Below the pieces are notes generated by a model. It was not told the origin of the DNA, made no database searches, and worked only from the letters and a program-made list of their open reading frames with translations. From the NCBI RefSeq assembly GCF_029784155.1, contig NC_073692.1, forward strand, positions 323,327,906 to 323,391,905: a stretch of DNA of 64,000 nt, written 5' to 3'. Positions 9,346 to 21,848 of this stretch are shown here, piece by piece; position 1 is the first letter of the stretch; every line of letters starts with the position of its first letter. The stretch comes from Uranotaenia lowii (Eukaryota; Arthropoda; Insecta; Diptera; Culicidae). A program made the position numbers and the translations under genes.

Positions 9346-10561
9346 CATAATGAATTTTATATAATTTTAGTGAACCTCCGTAAAATTATTTCACTCAAAA
9401 TAACAGCCTTTAGTTACTGTTGTCAAAGTTTGTGTATCAACCTTAAGAGAAAGGCCAAAATTATTGTTTCCGCTAAAATTTTATTTCTGAACCCCTGGGA
9501 GCTGAACAGACAGTCACGAAATTTTGCACCTGTCAATATTACGTTACTAGAACCATTACATCAATTTCCATCTTTGCACTCAAGAAATGTTCACAAAACA
9601 AAGTGTTGCATTTTTGTAACACACACTTTATGTACGTACACACATTTAAATATCAAAATTCATAACTTTTATTTATTACCTACCTTTTTGTTGCAAATCT
9701 CTGACATCCAAAAAATAATGGTCTACTGAGATATGAGAAATACCCCATGTCCAATGTTGATGATTATCTAGCAAATCATAAGCCTTGTTGACGCTTTTGA
9801 AACACTCTGATGATTTTTTATTAAGTATGTTTTCCGTTTATTATCATAACACAACATTTTGTTACTTCATTGCTTTTTTTAAATCACGATCATTCCAAAA
9901 CTTGGCAATTTTCATAACCTTTGTGACTTTCAATAAGGTAGTTACATTTTTTCTTCTTTATTTTAATTGACACTTGATTTATTCAAGAAGTTCAATGAAC
10001 AGATGATCGATAACACATTCAAAAGAAATATATTTTTTTCATGTAGCGGCTTTTTTTTCTGAAAAAAACACTATATTAAAGATAAAAAAAAACTACTCAG
10101 ATCATAACAAAAACAAAAAAAAAATTCCTGATCTTCTTGCACCGTTCAAGATTGATTGCATTATCCGGAATCAAGCACCTGAACACTCTTGATTTCAATA
10201 TCACTTTCCCTTTTCATATTGCACCACTATTACGCTTCGTTATTCCGCTAATAGTTCTCGATTTGACTAAGCGCGACATTGGACGACAGCAGCCAGCAAG
10301 AAAAAAAAAGAACTTTAATCATAATCCCTCCTCACCGAACCACCTGAATGCTGAAGCGTGCACACGAATGGAACGCGATCAACAGACTGCAGCAGAAGCG
10401 CACCTGGTCATTCGGAGAGTTTGGCCGGGCAGGCAAATGAACGTGAAAAAAAAAACTGTTGAATAAAAACTATAACGAACGATCCTCTAAATCCAAACAA
10501 AAACCCGCTCTAAAGTTATTCACCCACCAGACATAAACAATAGGCATGATTTGCTTGCTAT
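9346..10561. other. AT-rich non-coding stretch
   Basis: No gene or transposon end is recognised. Short open frames (for example 9325-9729) are AT-rich, low-complexity and lack protein-like composition. From about 10140 the sequence becomes more complex and GC-richer, which may mark unique DNA, but no domain is visible. Confidence 0.4.
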
Positions 10562-10591
10562 ACAACAACAACAACAACAACAACAACAACA
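10562..10591. repeat. (ACA)n microsatellite
   Basis: About ten uninterrupted copies of a CAA/ACA triplet lie in GC-richer, possibly unique sequence. There is no open frame to suggest a polyglutamine or polyasparagine tract. Confidence 0.9.
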
Positions 10592-10874
10592 GTACAGTGC
10601 AGTGACGCGCTCAATTCCCAAAGCCAGCCAGCATAAGTGTTCGATTGAGCTGGTTCGTCCATTCATCACTTGCCACTTGCAAATCGGTATGTGCTGCACT
10701 CTCTGCCTGCTTGCGACTCAATTCGACTGAAAGTGAGGGTTATTATGCTGAAAGGTTCCAATCAGCGGTAGTTTCTGACCAACACACACCTGTTTGCAGT
10801 AGGACTGGTCGATATCCGGGGGAATTTGGAAATCTATTGATTTTTGAGGCACAGTGAAATCCCGATTTTGTCAC

Positions 10875-12115
10875 CCCCATGATGCATTTTGAGAGAGTTA
10901 TTTTGAATAGAATGATGATCCACATTAATCAGAATTCTATTTTCCCTGATGAACAATTTGGTTTTCGTCATGGACATTCTACTACACATCAACTTTTGAG
11001 TGTAACTAATATGATTAACGCTAACAAATCTGAAGGTTGTTCAACTGGTGTTGCTCTTCTTGATATTGAAAAAGCTTTTGACAGTGTTTGGCACAAAGGT
11101 TTAGTAGCTTAATTAGCTCGATTTGATTTTCCCGTATATCTCACTAAAATTATACAAAATTATTTGACTTGCCGAACCTTACAAATTCATGCTCTGAAAG
11201 GACACCCATTAGAGCTGGTGTCCCTCAGGGCAGTATACTTGGGCCAATTTTATACAATATTTTTACTTCTGATCTTCCTGATGTACCATAAGGAAAAGGT
11301 AGAAGATTATTTGCTAATGATACTTTGCTTTCAGCCAAAGGTCGAAATTTACGGGTCGTACGCAGTAGATTGCAACAAAATTTAAATTTCTTTTTGAATT
11401 ACTTGAGAATGTGGAAAATTTCTCCTAACGCTTCCAAAACTCTATTTTATTCCCCCATATGCCAAGAGCTAAATTTTTAAAACCTAATGAAAATCATTCC
11501 ATAACTTTTAATGGGGTTTCATTAGAATGGTCTGATCACGTGAAGTACTTGGGACTCACACTTGATCGAAATCTTACTTTTAAAAATCACATTTAAGATA
11601 TTCAATCTAAATGTAATAAATACACTAAATCTCTTTATTCTCTCATCAACAGGAAATCAAAGTTGTGTCTGCGAAATAAGATGCTTATTTTTAAGCAAGT
11701 TTTCCGACCAGCGATAATGTATGCAGTTCCGATTTGGTCTAGCTGCTGCGCAACGAGGAAAAAAACCATCCAGAGGATTCAGAACAAGGTTCTGAAAATG
11801 ATTTTGCGGCTTCCACCTTGGCACAGCAACGAAGATATTCATCGGATTGCGGGCATTGAATCCATCGAAGAGTTGGCCAACAACATCATCTCCAACTTCA
11901 GAGGCAATCCCATACTGTATGGGAAATTCAAGAAAATATTTTATAAGCTGAAATTTCAAATCACAATGGAGGCTGTGAAAAATTTTATAAAACCAACATT
12001 GAAAACGTCGCGATATTTTTAAGATAAGGAGCTAGGCTTCGAATTAACAGAAGATCTTAAAATGTATGTTATTTATGATATTACAACAAGATCTCATTAA
12101 CACCTGTACAAGAAA
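10875..12115 (+). pseudogene. Juan-like (Jockey clade) reverse transcriptase, 5'-truncated and decayed
   Basis: The relic begins inside the reverse transcriptase domain (FERVILNRM, then DEQFGFRHGHSTTHQL and LLDIEKAFDSVWHKG) and continues in shifting frames. The YADD box reads FAND, so a catalytic Asp is lost; GVPQGSI is still visible across a frame break near 11210. Stops occur at 11110-11112 and several places between 11385 and 11600. The C-terminal part at 11663-12022 is open and has the QNKVLKMILRLPPWHS and IAGIESIEELAN motifs I associate with mosquito Juan elements. 5' truncation is usual for this class. It is certainly inactive. Confidence 0.82.
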
Positions 12116-13271
12116 AATCACATGATTCCGAACTTAATTAGTACCATTCCAAAAATTTTTTGCGCCAAACTGCAAAGTTTTTGGAAACAAACGCTTGTAT
12201 TTTTTAAAACACTACCGTAAATTTGTCTACATTTGTGAATTTACTCAGTATGTAGTGTTCGGCACAAAAGCGCAAATCCGCTAATCGCTAGTTAGTCTGA
12301 TAACTTTTTTTTAGCGGTTTAATTTTGCACTAAATTTTGTATGAGCTAGTTTTTCGTTCCGCTTATTGAAAACCGCTAACTCCCATCCATATGTTTTAAA
12401 CTCACGAATTATTAATGATAGAAGTAAACTTTTAGTCGTATGCCAAGTAAAGGAGTCATCGGATATCATTCTTACACCAATATGCGCTGCAGATGAAAAA
12501 GTCACTACGAATGGTCAAAGTGCCGGAGTGTGCCACACTAATCAACTTTTTTTTCTCTTTCAGAACTTTTTTCCTCATTATTTATAGAAGGAGAATTCAA
12601 TAAATATTGCTAAACAATACCAAACTATTTTAAACATCCTTTATGCAATTCAGTGCTGAAATGTTTCTGCTTCGCCTGGCTGGTATGCAATCTCGATCAG
12701 CGCTCCTATCAGCTATGCGAACCGAGTCGCATCATTCAGAATCATCGGTTTAACAAACATCGCATATCGAAGATGAGAGAGATAACAACTGATCCAATCT
12801 GAATGTCGCTCACTCAGTATCCGCCTGGCTGATTAGAAATTGAAAAGACGGCGGAAGTGACCATCTTTCCATCACAAACACAACTACAGTTTGATTTTAT
12901 TCTTACTGTAGTAAAAAACGCTGTAAAATCAAATATATTTATTAATTGGCTATGTTTAAAATCAAACAACATTTGCTAATGATCGGTTACATGTATCACT
13001 CGCTCACTGCCTGAACCATTCACTCCTGATCCTAGCCCAACATGATTCGCCGTATGCATCGCTCAATGGTGAGATTCCAATTTGATGATAGTGCTGCACT
13101 GTTTTGACAGCAAACATCGTGCGAGGTGATCTGTATTTTAGCGATGAATAGAACGATCGATGATCGGATAAGTCCAGTAGCAATCAATAACAAAACCCGA
13201 TCGCAATACGTTCAGTTGCGAAGTGCATTCAGGAACATTCATTGAAAATGAGTGATTTTCGGAACACTGAA
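12116..13271. other. no gene seen
   Basis: The sequence is non-coding, with moderately complex patches at 12640-12860 and 12980-13260. A 10-bp inverted repeat (TTTGATTTTA/TAAAATCAAA) lies near 12890-12935. No transposon end or RNA was identified. Confidence 0.4.
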
Positions 13272-14832
13272 TTCTGTACTATGTTAGGAAAGTATTTGAA
13301 TCAAAGGCTCTCCTGGTAATACCAAAAAGTATTTAGAAGCAAACGGGTGGTTGAATGTGAAAGAACAACTTTTATTCTTTGTATATGTATAGTTATAGTG
13401 CTATTTTTATAGTCATGTTAAATTTTTGAAATATAAAAAGTAGGACATTTTCCAAGAGTAAGCCCTTATTGGACAAATGGATAGGAATCCTATCAAATTA
13501 TTAACTTTGAAGAAAAAATGCAAATGGTAATAGTAGGAGGACCTAAGGGAATGTGTAAGGTAAAATTTTAATGTATTTTGAAGCTCAAACTATTTAGAAA
13601 TTATTATAATTTTTTTCCCTAGATGTATGCACCATCATTGTGTCAAAACGTTAAAAAGCAAGGTAAAATTGATAAATTAGAATTTGTAAATAATAATTAA
13701 GTTGTTTTGTATATTTTATGATCAAGAAAAATTCGTTAAAATCGTCAAAATGGAGACTGATCATTGTAACACCAAAGCATCAATTCCTGAACAGCGACGA
13801 AATCGATTTTTAAATCAAATTTAAAGTAGTCCAAAAAATTTCTGCAACCATGTTCAACGTTTATAAGAGTCCAGTACTGGATTTAAAAATATGAAACATG
13901 TCACATTCCCATTAACATATTTTTCGATTATTTTTTCTGTTGGGGGGAATGTGGCATGTTTTCTGTTTTTAAAACCAGTACTGGAGTCCTATGAAATTTA
14001 AACATGGTTGAAGAAATTCGTTAGACTACTTTAAATTAGATTTAAAGATCGATTTCGTCTTTGTTTAGATTTTGATAGTTTTGAGTAACATTGATAAGTT
14101 TCTATTTCGATGATTTTAACGTTTTTTTTAAATTTTCTTGATTATAAAAGATACAAAACACCTTCATAATATTTACAAATGCTAGTTTATCAACTGCTTA
14201 AGCAGTTCGGAACTCAAATGTTATAAAATTAATCATGAAACTCTACAAAATTGAACACAACACTTTCGATGGCTCAAAGATACTAAGTTTGTAGCTATTG
14301 GTCCAGTGAATTCTTGGATGTTCAATACTGAATTTCAGTGTTCCTTGGTTGAGATTTCTTCACGGTCCAAAAAGAAACAAGATTAAAAATCGAAAGATGG
14401 ACAATGATGCTGCATAAATTAGGGGCTAAGTTTTTAAATATTTCTAGTAAAATTTAACCAACAAAATGAAAATATAGCTTGCCTTCGTTTAACCTCCTAA
14501 GCCCTCGCAATATTCCCCTTTATTTTTTTTTCCTTCAAACTTTACTATTTGATGGGTATCTAGTCTACTTGTCCTAGACAAGCTTACTCTTGGAAAATGT
14601 CCCTATTTTTTAAATATCTAAAATTAACCTCAAAATACAACAAAAACTACACCAAAACTATAGATTTACTAAAAAAATGTTGAACTCTCACATGAATCAA
14701 CCAGCTGATTCTAAACGCTTTGATTTCATCAGGAAGGAGGTTTGTAAGCTTTTGAAATATCATTTTTACTTAAATGTGAAATTTTTAAAAACAAAACCAA
14801 GTATTTCCCAACTTAACATTCTACATAAAGGT
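13272..14832. mobile_element. foldback (long inverted repeat) element
   Basis: The two halves are imperfect reverse complements around a centre near 13935. Paired landmarks are CCAGTACTGG (left, near 13872; right, near 13975), ACGAAATCGAT against ATCGATTTCGT, ACATTTTCCAAGAGTAAGC against its complement near 14592, and the outer pair ACTATGTTAGGAAAGTATTTG against the stretch near 14795-14825. Each arm is roughly 0.6-0.7 kb. The right arm holds an extra segment (14250-14445) with no partner in the left arm. No transposase is present. Confidence 0.75.
14250..14445. repeat. dispersed repeat inserted in the right arm of the foldback
   Basis: This is the inverted match of 9166-9345. Its absence from the left arm indicates it was inserted, or that the left arm lost it. 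Confidence 0.6.
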
Positions 14833-14972
14833 TTCAAAATGTAGAACAAAGTTTTTAGATATTTTTACTTTTGATTTAGATATTGATAGTTATGTGGAAA
14901 ATTTTTCATGTTGATCAAAGTTACCCCGGTGTTCAATGTTACCTCGTTTTACGGTATCCTGATCATTCCGTA

Positions 14973-15896
14973 CACGGATAATAATAAAAAGGTAAAATTT
15001 ACCGAGTTAGCAAAGGTGAACGCTCGTGAAAGCCAAAAAGGTAACTTCTACCTCTTCGAGGTGAAACTCACCTCACAGTGAGGTAAAATTTACCTGAATC
15101 GAGGTTGGAAAAAAGGTACAATTCACCGAGTAAAAAGGTAAATCCAAAAAAGGTAAATCTTACCTCGTAGCGAGGTGAAGTTCACCTGAATTGAGCTCGA
15201 TAAAAAAGTATAATTCACCTAGAAAAAATGGTAAATCCAAATAAGGTAAAACTTACCTCGTAGCGAGGTGTAATTGACCTGGATTGAGCTAAACAAAACG
15301 GTACAGTTTTTCTAAAAAAAAAGTAACTATTCGCCGAACCCGTTCATTGAGGTTAAGCTGTTTTGTCATTCTAGGAAAAAGTTTTGCTTTGTGCCTAATA
15401 TGTGAAAATCGAAATAGAATGGTAAGTGTTCTTAAATATCATTTAGTTGTGCTGGTGCTCGTCATAATACTATTGATTTTGTTTCAGATCGGCCCATAGA
15501 GCTTTGAAGTGTAATTCCACGTCATCCTCCAGCCGGAAAAGCCGAATCTTACCGGATTAGTCGAACGGAGGAGGCCATGAATGTACGCAACGCAGGTGGA
15601 TTCAGCGGCCATAGCGGCTCAGAAGAACGCGAAGCCGAATTACCAGTCCCTATTTATCTCCAATAAATATCATTTTTGAAAGAATTTTGTATTTTTTTAT
15701 TTCTTATTGAAGAAAACAATCAAACCAACCAGCACCACCAACGGTATTATTTATTATTTTGCTAGGTAAATTGAAAAAAGGTAAAATTTACCTTTTTGCT
15801 AGGTGAATGAAAACAAGGTAAAATTTACCTCAAAAGAGGGTTGGAAAAAATTCACCTCGCAAAAAGGTAAATTTTACCTTTTTTTTATTTTCCGTG
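14973..15896. mobile_element. TA-flanked inverted-repeat MITE with internal GGTAAA/TTACC repeats
   Basis: Both ends read CACGGA...AAAAGGTAAAATTTACC inward, and TA flanks both sides (14971-14972 and 15897-15898), as for Tc1/mariner-type targets. The outer parts are packed with short GGTAAAATTTACC and CCTCGTAGCGAGGTG motifs, including two units about 90 bp apart near 15140 and 15230. A non-repetitive insert at about 15340-15690 looks like a fragment of a spliced host gene. There is no transposase frame, so it is non-autonomous. Confidence 0.8.
15340..15690 (+). pseudogene. possible captured spliced-gene fragment inside the MITE
   Basis: In order, there is an ATG immediately followed by a consensus donor (ATGGTAAGTG, from 15419), about 60 nt of intron-like sequence ending TTGATTTTGTTTCAG (to about 15487), a GC-richer stretch of about 170 nt, and an AATAAA at about 15662. 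The last stretch is partly open in one frame (about 15520-15660) but does not connect in frame with the ATG. I do not recognise a protein. It reads as a degraded copy of a short gene's end, carried by the transposon. Confidence 0.35.
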
Positions 15897-15898
15897 TA

Positions 15899-17098
15899 CT
15901 ATAATTGAACACGCCAGACTATTAGTTATTTACATATTTATGAAGGTGACGTTTTCTCATTCAGAATAAGCAAAATTTCTAAATTAAAACTATGTATGTC
16001 CAATTATCATCGACCCGCCCTAGTCGGTCGTTCTGAGGTGTTCTGCCCATCCACAGTCGCTATCAAGGCCGCTGCATGGACTATCGACTAGCCATCCGAT
16101 TGAGTGCACCACGAAACTTGGAAAGCGCTTAAATGCATGCCGCTGATGATCGATTTGTGCAAATGGAAAATAGCAACAAAAACCTCGACTGCCAAACTAA
16201 ACTGAATCGAACCTATAGGTACCTACTAGTTATCTAGCAAAGGGAGGACGTCGGACTACAGAATGTTAATAAACTCTTGGCCACAGCATGGAAGGAATGT
16301 ATCAGCCCTGTCCAAGTACAACAATAAGCACTCGCAAACATGCAAAGTACTTGTTCGGACCAACTTGTCTACCACATGACGCGGAGTTGCTGCTGTTGGG
16401 GCAAAACATAACCGATCACACTGTAGAAGGCCTTCGCTTTGCTCATCATGAGCCGGTAGTGCTCATAACCTTAAACAACAGCATGGATGGGATGCTTTGG
16501 ACGACAACAGTTCGAGCCAAGCCTACCTACCTAATAAAAAAGCGGCTGCTCAGTTGTCGTCACAATCAATGATGACTGCAAGTTGTCGATGAGTGGCGAT
16601 GGCGGAAAGTTGTGGGCCTACTGGAAAATTTTCAATAAAAACGTTGTTTTGGTTTGACAAATGACGAAATTTTTTCTATAGAACATACAAGAAACTGAAT
16701 GATGGTTTTTTAAACTCAACACTCATAGGGTGACTAGATTTCCCATGATTGTAGTCTTCCTGTAATGGGTACCTTCAAAAGTCCGTCGACAAAAATGAGT
16801 GCTTATTAGCCTAAAATGCAGTAAAAATATGTCCTTGCTTGAAAGCTGTTGATAATTCGAGAGAAATCTGATCAAACTATTGATTGAAAGGCTCCTTATT
16901 GTAGCCCCACGCCGGATTTTGGCCCTTTATGAGTTCCTCAAATTGGCCGTCTCTAGAAAAAAAAATCCTTACTAATACAACAACAGCCCCCACGAATTCA
17001 TTGATATTATCCCGGAAGGAAGCACAACAATGTTCTGTATTGTTTTCAAAAAGTTGGAAGTACAAAATGTCAATCAACTTTTAGAATTGATATTTGCA
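15899..17098. other. no clear gene
   Basis: The stretch is fairly complex between about 16000 and 16650, where a 94-codon frame (16288-16572) has ordinary composition but no recognised motif, no splice support and no conservation I can judge. It may be unique intergenic or regulatory DNA. Confidence 0.35.
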
Positions 17099-20000
17099 TC
17101 CCGAGCAGACTTTTATGGCAAAATTATAGCAAATTGTGCAATCACGCCCTGAGAGCCGAATGTGCTTTCATTTTGCTTGACATAAGGTGGTACACAGCAA
17201 AAATGAGAGCACAGATTTTCATACTTGGTTAGCAAAATGATACCAAATTTTGCTAAAACTGAGACCCCAACTACACCTCGTTTTTCGAGAGCTTGGAGAG
17301 CACATTAATGTCAATATAAGGCATCATATATTTTTGTATGATAGCAAATTTTGACATAATTATGCTCTTAACTCTTTAAATAAATTAGGTGAAGTTATGA
17401 TTTCAGTTTGAATGAAATTTGCATCACGTTGCTCATCAAGGACGAAAATTTTGCTTTCATTTTGGTTGTCTACCAGCTTATATCAAGAAAAATAAAAGCA
17501 AATTTTACTCTCGTGACGTGATAGCGAATTTTACTTTAATTTTGACGTTAAAATATGCTCAGGCGTAATTGTAGTTAAAAATGGATTGATCGAAAAATTA
17601 GTCCGCGATTTTGTAAAAAAAAACACCTACCTTATACATTACACATGCCACAGCTACTGATGATTCTTGGAGAGACCAGATGGTTGGTTTTCCAAGGATT
17701 CATTCGGTCGGTTCTATTACTTCCCCCGTTTACGTTGGTGCAATTTCCTCTACCATAATAACCGCCGCTCCGGGCTCCTTTAATGGGTGCCCGTAATGTT
17801 CGTCAGCAATCCATCTTTACATGCATCTTTTTATTTATTTTGTTATTCTGGTCCGCTAAATCTAAAAATAAAACGATTTCTGTCAAATTCTATTTTAAAA
17901 ATTTACTTCTCTCACGGACACGATACCTGGCAGTATGAACATTTGGCGATCGGTATACTCGGTTAGGCTGAGCAGATTTTACTGGAGCTAAACCGTCGGT
18001 TCCGGTCGATATTCTTTCCGCAACCGTTCGGTTCATCTCATCGGCCAGGCAGGTCTATTTTGTAATTATCGATCGTATGTCACAGTTTTGTGATGTGACG
18101 CATCGAGTTGACGAAACGGACCTGGTGAATCCAGCACAATAATGCCGATCTGGAACGGGGTCTTTTTGCACAGCTCGTCAGAATACAGCTTGATGGCTCC
18201 GGCCAGGATAGAACCAAACGTTGAAATGTTAACATCCCTCTTCGGGAGTGTGAAAGCAACCCATTTTGGCAAATAGCGCGCGAATTCCGGGATTAAATGC
18301 ATCCACACTGCACACGATGCTTAAAGCCTAGTCCACACTAGGCAACATGAACTGCGATTTCGGTTGATGAGACTTGTTTATGTTTACATGTTGGTTGCTG
18401 AAAGTCTCCCATACCTGTCGGGAGACTTGAGACATGCATCTCTTCGTCTAGTTAAAAATGAAAACATAAACAAAGTCTCAGCAGCCGAAATCGCAGTAAA
18501 GTTGCCGAGTGTGGACTAGGCTTAAAACCTCTAAAAACGAGCGAACGGGGGAAAAATTTAGTTCCGCACAAATAAAAACAAACTAATTTCGACCGAATGA
18601 ATAAAACACGCTCTCGATTTCTCAGTTATTTTGGCTCAAAACAGCACTGACAATCCTCAACCAATGTGGTGGAATGAGAGGTGGTGAAAAAGAAACGCAG
18701 TAGATGATAGCTTTGTTCAATCGTAAGTAGAAACAGGTTTAAACCGATTTCTACTAACAAGTTTTTGTTCAATGCGCCAATTCACCGATCCAGCTCGAAA
18801 GCAGGATTCATTTCTACCACACTAACACACATGCAGCTGTTGGCTGTCAAAAAATGGCTGAATTGGTTTGTCGACGATGGCTTGTGGCGTAAACCCGACA
18901 CCGCCGGTAATTCGGGGATTATTTCAAGATGCATTCGCGGGAAACGGAATCAAAAGAGTATTCCAATAAGATCCGTCAACCGGGCGCTCCTTCTGCCGTT
19001 AGTTGCCCGCGTTGGACAGCTACAATTTCATCTCCAGCACGGGCTGATTTCAGTGATTCGGTGCCGGTGGTGGAAAAGGCGCATCAGCTGGTGGTACATG
19101 GAGCGGAGCTGCTGTGAATTCATTTCTATCAGTTTCGACCAAAGTTCATTGAACACACATGATATTGAAGTTTTTTCTTTATAACGGACAATGTTTGCGA
19201 CAAATATTGTATATGTTAAACGAAGCTCCCTGACAAAAAAAGCTTTGCGACGCCAGCCTTGTTAATGTTCATTTTCTTTTCTTCTATCGGACGCCAAATT
19301 TTGTGTATCAACTTCGCCACCTCAAAGCATATCTCATTGGCCCTGAACAATAAAACTGAATTAGGTTTTTCCAAACCAAACTTTTTACCCAGCGCCTTTC
19401 GCGTGTTGGTTTGCTGTCTGTCAAAACCGTCACAACAACAGCAGTGTCGAAAGTTTTGTTCAAAATCACATCCGAAAAGTAATTGCGAATTATTCGTTCT
19501 GGAAGTGAAATTTTTGCACTTCAGCGGGTTCCGATCCGACATACGGTAAGCAAGGACGAGTGGGCAGTTAGTAGTGCCCTAGGTCGGTTGTGGTCCACAG
19601 GCCTGCATTAAAAAACAAATTTAAATGAAATAAGATTTTAAATTCAGCTTCGTCATTGATGTGTATTTACATTAAAAGAACATATGCTTTGATTGTCATT
19701 CTTAAAGCTTTAAAATTTGCAAGAAAATCGACTGTGTACCTACTTTGTAATTGTGTTAACAATTATTGTACTATCAATGGATTTTAACAAGTTATCAGAT
19801 GTAACAAAATCGTCAATGTTCCTTAGAAAAATATTTTTGAGGAAAACGTTTTTCATATGATCTTGTACGATTTTTTGAATTACAGAAAATAATTGTCTCC
19901 GAAAAGAGAATAACATACAGCTGTAACTTATATTTTGAAAATGAAGGATACTTTGATATTGTTAGTTTAGCTAAGAACGAAATGTCTAGTTTTACTGTCG

Positions 20001-20320
20001 GATAAATTTTTCACTAAATAATGCTATTGTGCTGTTGTTTTGGTCGATTTGTTAACAAAGAAATAAATATAAATAATGACACCTCAACGATGTCTTATTT
20101 TGCTGCCAGATATATTTTGACACCATATTGTGCTAACAGCTTGCTGTTGCTACCTTATTTTAGTCTCCCCATGCTGTCAAATCCAAATTATTGAAAGCTG
20201 AATGATAGCTACTTTTGCTATCAAGAAAACGTCAATAGCACTTGATGCTATCAGTTTGCTGTTGACACCTAATTTTGGTGTCAGTATGCTATCGATTTGG
20301 GCATCAGAGTCTGGTCGGGA
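17099..20320. mobile_element. 3.2 kb terminal-inverted-repeat element, non-autonomous
   Basis: The left end TCCCGAGCAGACTTTTATGG matches the reverse complement of the right end (TCCCGACCAGACTCTGATGC) with three mismatches over the first 17 or so bases. TGCA flanks both sides (17095-17098, 20321-20324) and could be a 4-bp target duplication. Subterminal regions (17110-17580; 20090-20310) share the phrases TTTTGCTA, CATTTTG and GACACC. The middle (about 17640-19560) is GC-richer, with coding-like patches on both strands (for example 18066-18308 minus and 18929-19117 plus) that I cannot identify. They may be captured host fragments. Confidence 0.6.
18325..18521. mobile_element. small inverted-repeat MITE nested in the 3.2 kb element
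   Basis: The ends AGCCTAGTCCACACT and AGTGTGGACTAGGC are inverted; the match extends inward to GAACTGCGATTTCGG against CCGAAATCGCAGTAA. The total is about 200 bp, with TTAA-containing flanks on both sides (TTAAAG / CTTAAAA). The superfamily is not certain; a TTAA target would suggest a piggyBac-type element. Confidence 0.75.
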
Positions 20321-20580
20321 TGCAGAATTATAATCTTGCGTAAAAAAGTTTCACTTGTTTATTTCATTTATTTGTGTAAGAAAATTTAAATCTTTTATAA
20401 GAATGATAATCTAAAACAAATAGGTTCCAACTATTGCAATGGGTAACATAAATATGCTTATAAACCAAGCAAACAAATCGTTCGTTCAATTTTTAACATG
20501 CATTCATAATAGATCTGTTTCCATTGAAGTTCACATACGATAGTGAATGTTCATTTTTTATTCCACTTTCATAAAAGGAG

Positions 20581-20657
20581 GACCGACATTTTAAAAACCA
20601 TAATGAACTAAAGTAAGCAAACGATTCTTTGAATCATACATGTTTAAAATGTCGGCC
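20581..20657. repeat. short inverted repeat
   Basis: AGGACCGACATTTTAAA and TTTAAAATGTCGGCCTT are inverted with one mismatch, separated by about 40 nt. It lies just left of the hAT element. Confidence 0.7.
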
Positions 20658-20685
20658 TTACGAATTTTTTAGCAATCGTATGCGT

Positions 20686-21840
20686 TAGAGATGTACCGAA
20701 TAGTGGTATTCGGCGAACGGCCGAACCTTTCCAACTATTCGGCCGAATATTCGGCCGAATATTCGGTCGAATACTCTGTTGAGATTTCAATAGAAATACT
20801 TCTATTTCTACTGCTATTTCCAATAGAAATCTTCTATTTGTGCCATTTTTATGTCCGATATGTTTTAAAGTCGATTATATCCAACTAGATGTATCAGATC
20901 TTTCTAAAGTAGAAGTCTCTTTGATTTTCAAAATGTCACCATTAGATGAAAGGACGTCATATGACTTGTCGCTTCTAGGACGTTTATCACAAAAAAAGAC
21001 TGGATTCCAGTGAAATTTGGGACAAAACGTGTCAAAATAGGTGTTGAGTTATTTGAAATTGTTTTTTTATATCGAATTAAATGAATGTCTAATTTTTGCT
21101 ATATGTCATTTAATAGTTGCCGAAAAAACGATGATTTTTAACCTTAAGTATGCATTACTTTCTACGACACGTATCCACACGGCCGGGTCTGCACGATTTT
21201 TAGAAAAAATTAAAAAAAAAGAACATCGATACAAAAACTAGGCATTATTTTCAAACATACAATAGGAAAAAAATTACTTGAAATTTAAAGTTTTCATCGA
21301 ATTACAACAGCAGTGTTCAAATCGTATCAAACGAATGAATTGACTCTAAAAAATCGTTTTGTAACAGCAAATTTAAAAGTTTTCAAAGAGATACTTGATT
21401 TTATTTATTTTATTTAGCAAAAAATCTTAATAAACCCGTGTAAAATCCGGAAAGGTAAAAAAAATATGTGGCATTCCAGGTCAGATAAAACTTTTCTCGA
21501 TCTGGGCAAGCCTGTATAAAATATAAGAAAAAGTATCTACAGCTATCTACAGTGAAAAATACACGGATATATAATAATGTTTAACTGAACCATAAGTTTT
21601 TAATAATTTTGAAGGTTTTTCAACATTACTTTTGTATATTTCATAAATTATCCAACATTTGTTAAAAAAATTGACAAGTCTGCTCTTGCATAAATTCAAA
21701 AAAATAAATATTCGGCCTATTCGGCCTATTCGGCCGAATACCTACCTCAACTATTCGGTGAGCCGAATATTCGGCTTAACGGTTTTTTTGCGGTATTCGG
21801 CGCCGAATATTCGGCCGACCGAATATTCGGTACATCTCTA
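20686..21840. mobile_element. non-autonomous hAT element with 8-bp target duplication
   Basis: The left end TAGAGATGTACCGAATA and the right end (reverse complement TAGAGATGTACCGAATATTC) match, and both are flanked by GTATGCGT (20678-20685 and 21841-21848). An 8-bp duplication and a TAGAGATG-type end are diagnostic of hAT transposons. Both termini carry arrays of ATTCGGCCGAAT-type palindromes, probably transposase-binding sites. The 1.15 kb element holds no long frame, so it needs a transposase from elsewhere. Confidence 0.9.
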
Positions 21841-21848
21841 GTATGCGT

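Noticed and set aside
10137..10466. 109-codon plus-strand frame as a gene
   Set aside because: Low-complexity start, no recognised motif, no splice or promoter support.
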